Positions 61,120-64,000 of a DNA stretch of 64,000 nucleotides are shown here, one piece after another. The position numbers were made by a program, and so were the translations under genes. The stretch is from Chamaea fasciata. Taxonomy: Eukaryota; Chordata; Aves; Passeriformes; Sylviidae. How positions within the stretch are numbered: position 1 is the first letter of the stretch; every line of letters starts with the position of its first letter. The stretch lies in contig JARCOQ010000003.1 in NCBI GenBank assembly GCA_029207755.1, positions 46,086,144-46,150,143 of the forward strand, given 5' to 3'. Under the pieces are notes generated by a model, which saw only the letters and a list, made by a program, of their open reading frames with translations, ran no database searches and was not told where the DNA came from.

Positions 61120-62846
61120 CTGTACCAATAGTAAAGTTGCTTCTGCAATAAAAAAGGGGCTAATCTTCAGAGTGAGCAGATTCTGCTTTATTTCCTAATT
61201 GTGCAGTCTTAGTTCCTGCAGAGGTGAACTTTAAGAATCCTAAATAATTAATTAGTCTCCAGTAACACCATGTAAAGGCAAGGATACTCTGTGGTCTCAG
61301 CAGCACCAACACCTTCAAAGCAGTATTAGTCTTGGGTTTCACCATACTGTACTGCAGTCTGGTATTTTGTGCCTGTCACCTGTCCCCATGTTACTGCAAA
61401 GCTGTTTGGGCAGCTATGTCCTGAAACAGACTGGAAAAGTGATTCACCTTCTTTTCTTGTGAGAGGTAGAAAAAGGAGGAAAGAAAATTACCAAGAGATG
61501 GTCTAATGTTTTATATCATAAAACACAGTTCAAATTTTTCTGTAGGCATCCAGAGAAATTACTTGCTGGCTATAACCTCCATATGACAAAAGTGATGTAA
61601 GTTACGGTTTTTAAAGCATCATTCAGAAGCATTTTTCAATTAGGTCTAGAATTGAGTGTGTGAAGTTAAAAACTGGTTAAATGCTGTGAACCTATTTCTC
61701 TGGATACAAAACTGTAATTGTCAGTAATTCTGCTGCAACCACTTAATACTAAAGCTGCTGTTAACCAACAGTGACAGAAAACTGTTTTCAGATGTGGAAC
61801 AGTACCAGCAAAAGTAAAAGTCGATTAAACCCTTTGAAGCTTTGCAGCACTCAAAAAAAATGTTAATACCTTATGTACCACCAATTAGCACCTTCTTTTA
61901 GATTGTGAAAAAAAAAAATCCATTATTACATAGAGATCTTTCTAAGTTCAGTGTCTCAGGCTGTATTTGCATAGTTATTAGTACCCTACAGGATTACTCA
62001 TAAATTCAAATACTCACCAAGAAGAGGCAAAACTCTTTTGTTTGTCCCTATTCAAATTTTTCAACCCATGTTACAAGGAGTTTCTACCACCTTTATCATT
62101 GCATACATCACACAGTGCTGCCAGCGTGAAGGGGAATAGAGAAACACATTGAAGTGAAAGCAGGAGGTTAAAAATACTAGCCTAAAGCATTTCTAGCCCA
62201 GAAATGATCATCTCACAGTTTGTGGAGTCAGATGCTTAGCAAAAGTCAACATCAACCAGGGAGCTCTGAGAGTGCTGCATGAAATGTAAGAGAGAAAAAC
62301 AGTTTATGCTTAAACAGTTTTAAGAGTACAGGCTGACTGTGAAGGCAAGTTCTGTCAGTGCTTGCCAGTGTATTTCAAAAGTTTGCTGTGACCTGTTGTA
62401 TATATTTGCCTGTTGATCCCACTTCACAAAGCGAGTTGCAGTCATGCATTTTTCCTGCAAAGTTCCACTGATACTGATATTCTGTGAAAAATGGAGAAGC
62501 TGCTACCTGTACTTGAGTTCTCCATCCTGGAGAACTGGAATAAGAGAACAAATGGTGCACTCTGAGTCTGTAACAGAGCAGGCATTTCAGGTCGACAAAA
62601 TCTCTAGAAAATGAAGATAGTATTTTTCTAACATGCTCTTTGATATGCACAGTGCTGTGGAACAAAAACAGATTTTATATGAGGCATTCAGGCACAGGGG
62701 GAATATTTTTTTTCTGCAATATTTGAAATGGATTGAAAATGTGATGCAAGGAATTAAAAATCAATTTATTTATATAAAATCAATCACAGCAATAGTATCA
62801 ACTGACACTATCAAGTTATCAAAAACAGGATATCAATTTTCAGTTT

Positions 62847-62877
62847 ATAATAGTAACTTTTTACTAGTTACTATTAT
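62847..62877. repeat. Perfect 11-bp inverted repeat, 9-nt loop
   Basis: ATAATAGTAAC (62847-62857) and GTTACTATTAT (62867-62877), with the loop TTTTTACTA. It is the longest perfect hairpin I found. It could fold in RNA but is AT-rich and far too short to resemble a microRNA precursor. Confidence 0.82.
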
Positions 62878-64000
62878 CTTTTTGTAGGTGCTTTAATCTG
62901 CTTTAGATGCAAAACATTCAGTCCATTGATATCAGAAATGGACTTGCTTATGTTAAAACAAAGTTTCTCACAAATACTTCTTGTATTCTTGAAGTGTATT
63001 AGTTTAAAAATAGGTAGAAATATCAGTGTTTGGATCAATGTTTTCTTGAAATTAGTACTGGAGATAAATGTGAACAGCAAGAATTTTTGCACAGGATTTG
63101 CCTTGCTGCTAATACTAGATGTGGTTGGGAAGAGTTGCTTTTATTTATTTTGAGGGATATAATTGCATGCAATGGATGAAATGGACTGAAACAGGAAGAC
63201 AAATGTATAAAGCTCTCAAAAAATGTCAGCTAGGCTATTGGCTTTTTCACAGCTTTCTACTGTTTTATGATTCATCAGCAAGTTCTTTTGCCAGACTGAC
63301 TCATCTGATTTTTATAACTTTCTTTAGAAGAAGTCTCCTCAGCCATTTTAATGACACTTCGTAGTTCTTTCTGATCCACTTCGGTGTTTTGCTTTTATTC
63401 AAGAGCCTTTTCTTTGGCAAGGTATAATAATTCCTACATCTCAGTTTTTCTGTGAATATATGAGGACTCATGCAAATTTATATATCTTGTCAAGATTTAT
63501 CATATTATTATCTGAGGAAGCAGATGTATTTCTTATAACTCAGACTATATCCTCTTGCCATTATTGCTAACTTTCCAAAAAAGGTTAATTTTTTAAAAAA
63601 ATCTTCTTTCTTCATTTTTTAACAGGTCTGTGAAAGCAATAAAACATGATTAATCTGTAAATGCACCTGAATAAATTGATTAATTCTTGGGCTTGCTTTT
63701 CTCTTTCCTATGTTGATATAAACACTGACTCTGTCATACTTTGTAAGGGACATATGCAGAAGTAGATAACTGGCATATGAACTGAAAAGGTAAATTAGAA
63801 CAGAGGTAATGTGTTAGCTCATTTCTCTCTCCATGGCAGTTAGGGCAACGTCTTGAAATATGTCTAAATCCTAAGTGTCCTTTCTACTCCCTACATGAAG
63901 GCAAAGGAAGGCTTAGCTCTGCTCTTGTTCCGTTAGGAACAATGGTGGTGGATCTTCATGACGTGACTGAGTTACCAGCCACGTCTGGGCCTTCTGAGGG

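Larger units (their letters stand above)
59998..64000. other. Unique AT-rich non-coding DNA
   Basis: No gene and no transposon recognised. It contains two perfect AT-rich inverted repeats (61100 and 62847). Opposing frames near 62375-63364 (61-96 codons) are unrecognised. The window ends in a GC-richer stretch (63900-64000) without a recognisable feature. Confidence 0.5.

Overview
This window looks like AT-rich, non-coding DNA from the nuclear genome of a bird. The evidence is a set of seven clear, 5'-truncated copies of the CR1 LINE retrotransposon on both strands. They carry the avian-type CR1 3' region: the 'aacaggttgcccagag' class of motif, 'ggactcaatgatctta...ttttccaacct', and ATTCTGTG-like tail units. 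An eighth, older CR1 piece from the reverse-transcriptase ORF is also likely. There are no closely packed open reading frames, no operons and no ribosome binding sites. Simple tracts (T25, A30, A/C-rich and G/T-rich runs) are abundant. I infer an intron of a long gene or an intergenic desert and cannot tell which. The species cannot be named from this sequence.

No protein-coding exon, rRNA, tRNA or CRISPR array can be supported. The longest open frames (about 130-160 codons) match no family I recognise, lack consistent splice context and often run through simple repeats or CR1. Their lengths are about what chance gives in 64 kb of six-frame, AT-rich DNA.

Layout. 1-9.2 kb: unique AT-rich DNA with G/T, C and T tracts and a possible conserved non-coding block near 8.1-8.5 kb. 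9.3-9.7 kb: CR1 (+). 9.7-17.3 kb: unique DNA with an old CR1 fragment (12.15 kb), C7-AT-C7 (13.27 kb), a large T/G tract with an 11-G run (13.9 kb) and an A/C tract (15.6 kb). 17.3-19.05 kb: two direct copies of an unidentified ~220 bp sequence, 1.5 kb apart, around a block with homeodomain/POU-like AT motifs. 19-36 kb: unique DNA with more G/T and A/C tracts and a C8-G-C5 run. 36.0-36.35 kb: A30 tract followed by CR1 (+). 40.4 kb: CR1 fragment (-). 40.5-48.2 kb: unique DNA, including a less AT-rich purine-biased block at 43.0-43.9 kb. 48.2-48.9 kb: CR1 (-). 50.1 kb: CR1 fragment (-). 52.2-52.7 kb: extremely AT-rich block. 53.5-54.4 kb: A/C tract, then CR1 (+) lacking its 3' end. 57.0-57.3 kb: AATAAA plus poly(A), reminiscent of a processed retrocopy. 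59.6-60.0 kb: CR1 (+). 60-64 kb: unique AT-rich DNA with short perfect inverted repeats.

The most noteworthy items are the diverged ~220 bp duplication (17.3/18.8 kb) and a recurrent class of strand-asymmetric G/T or A/C tracts (about 14 in 64 kb). I found no convincing new gene system.
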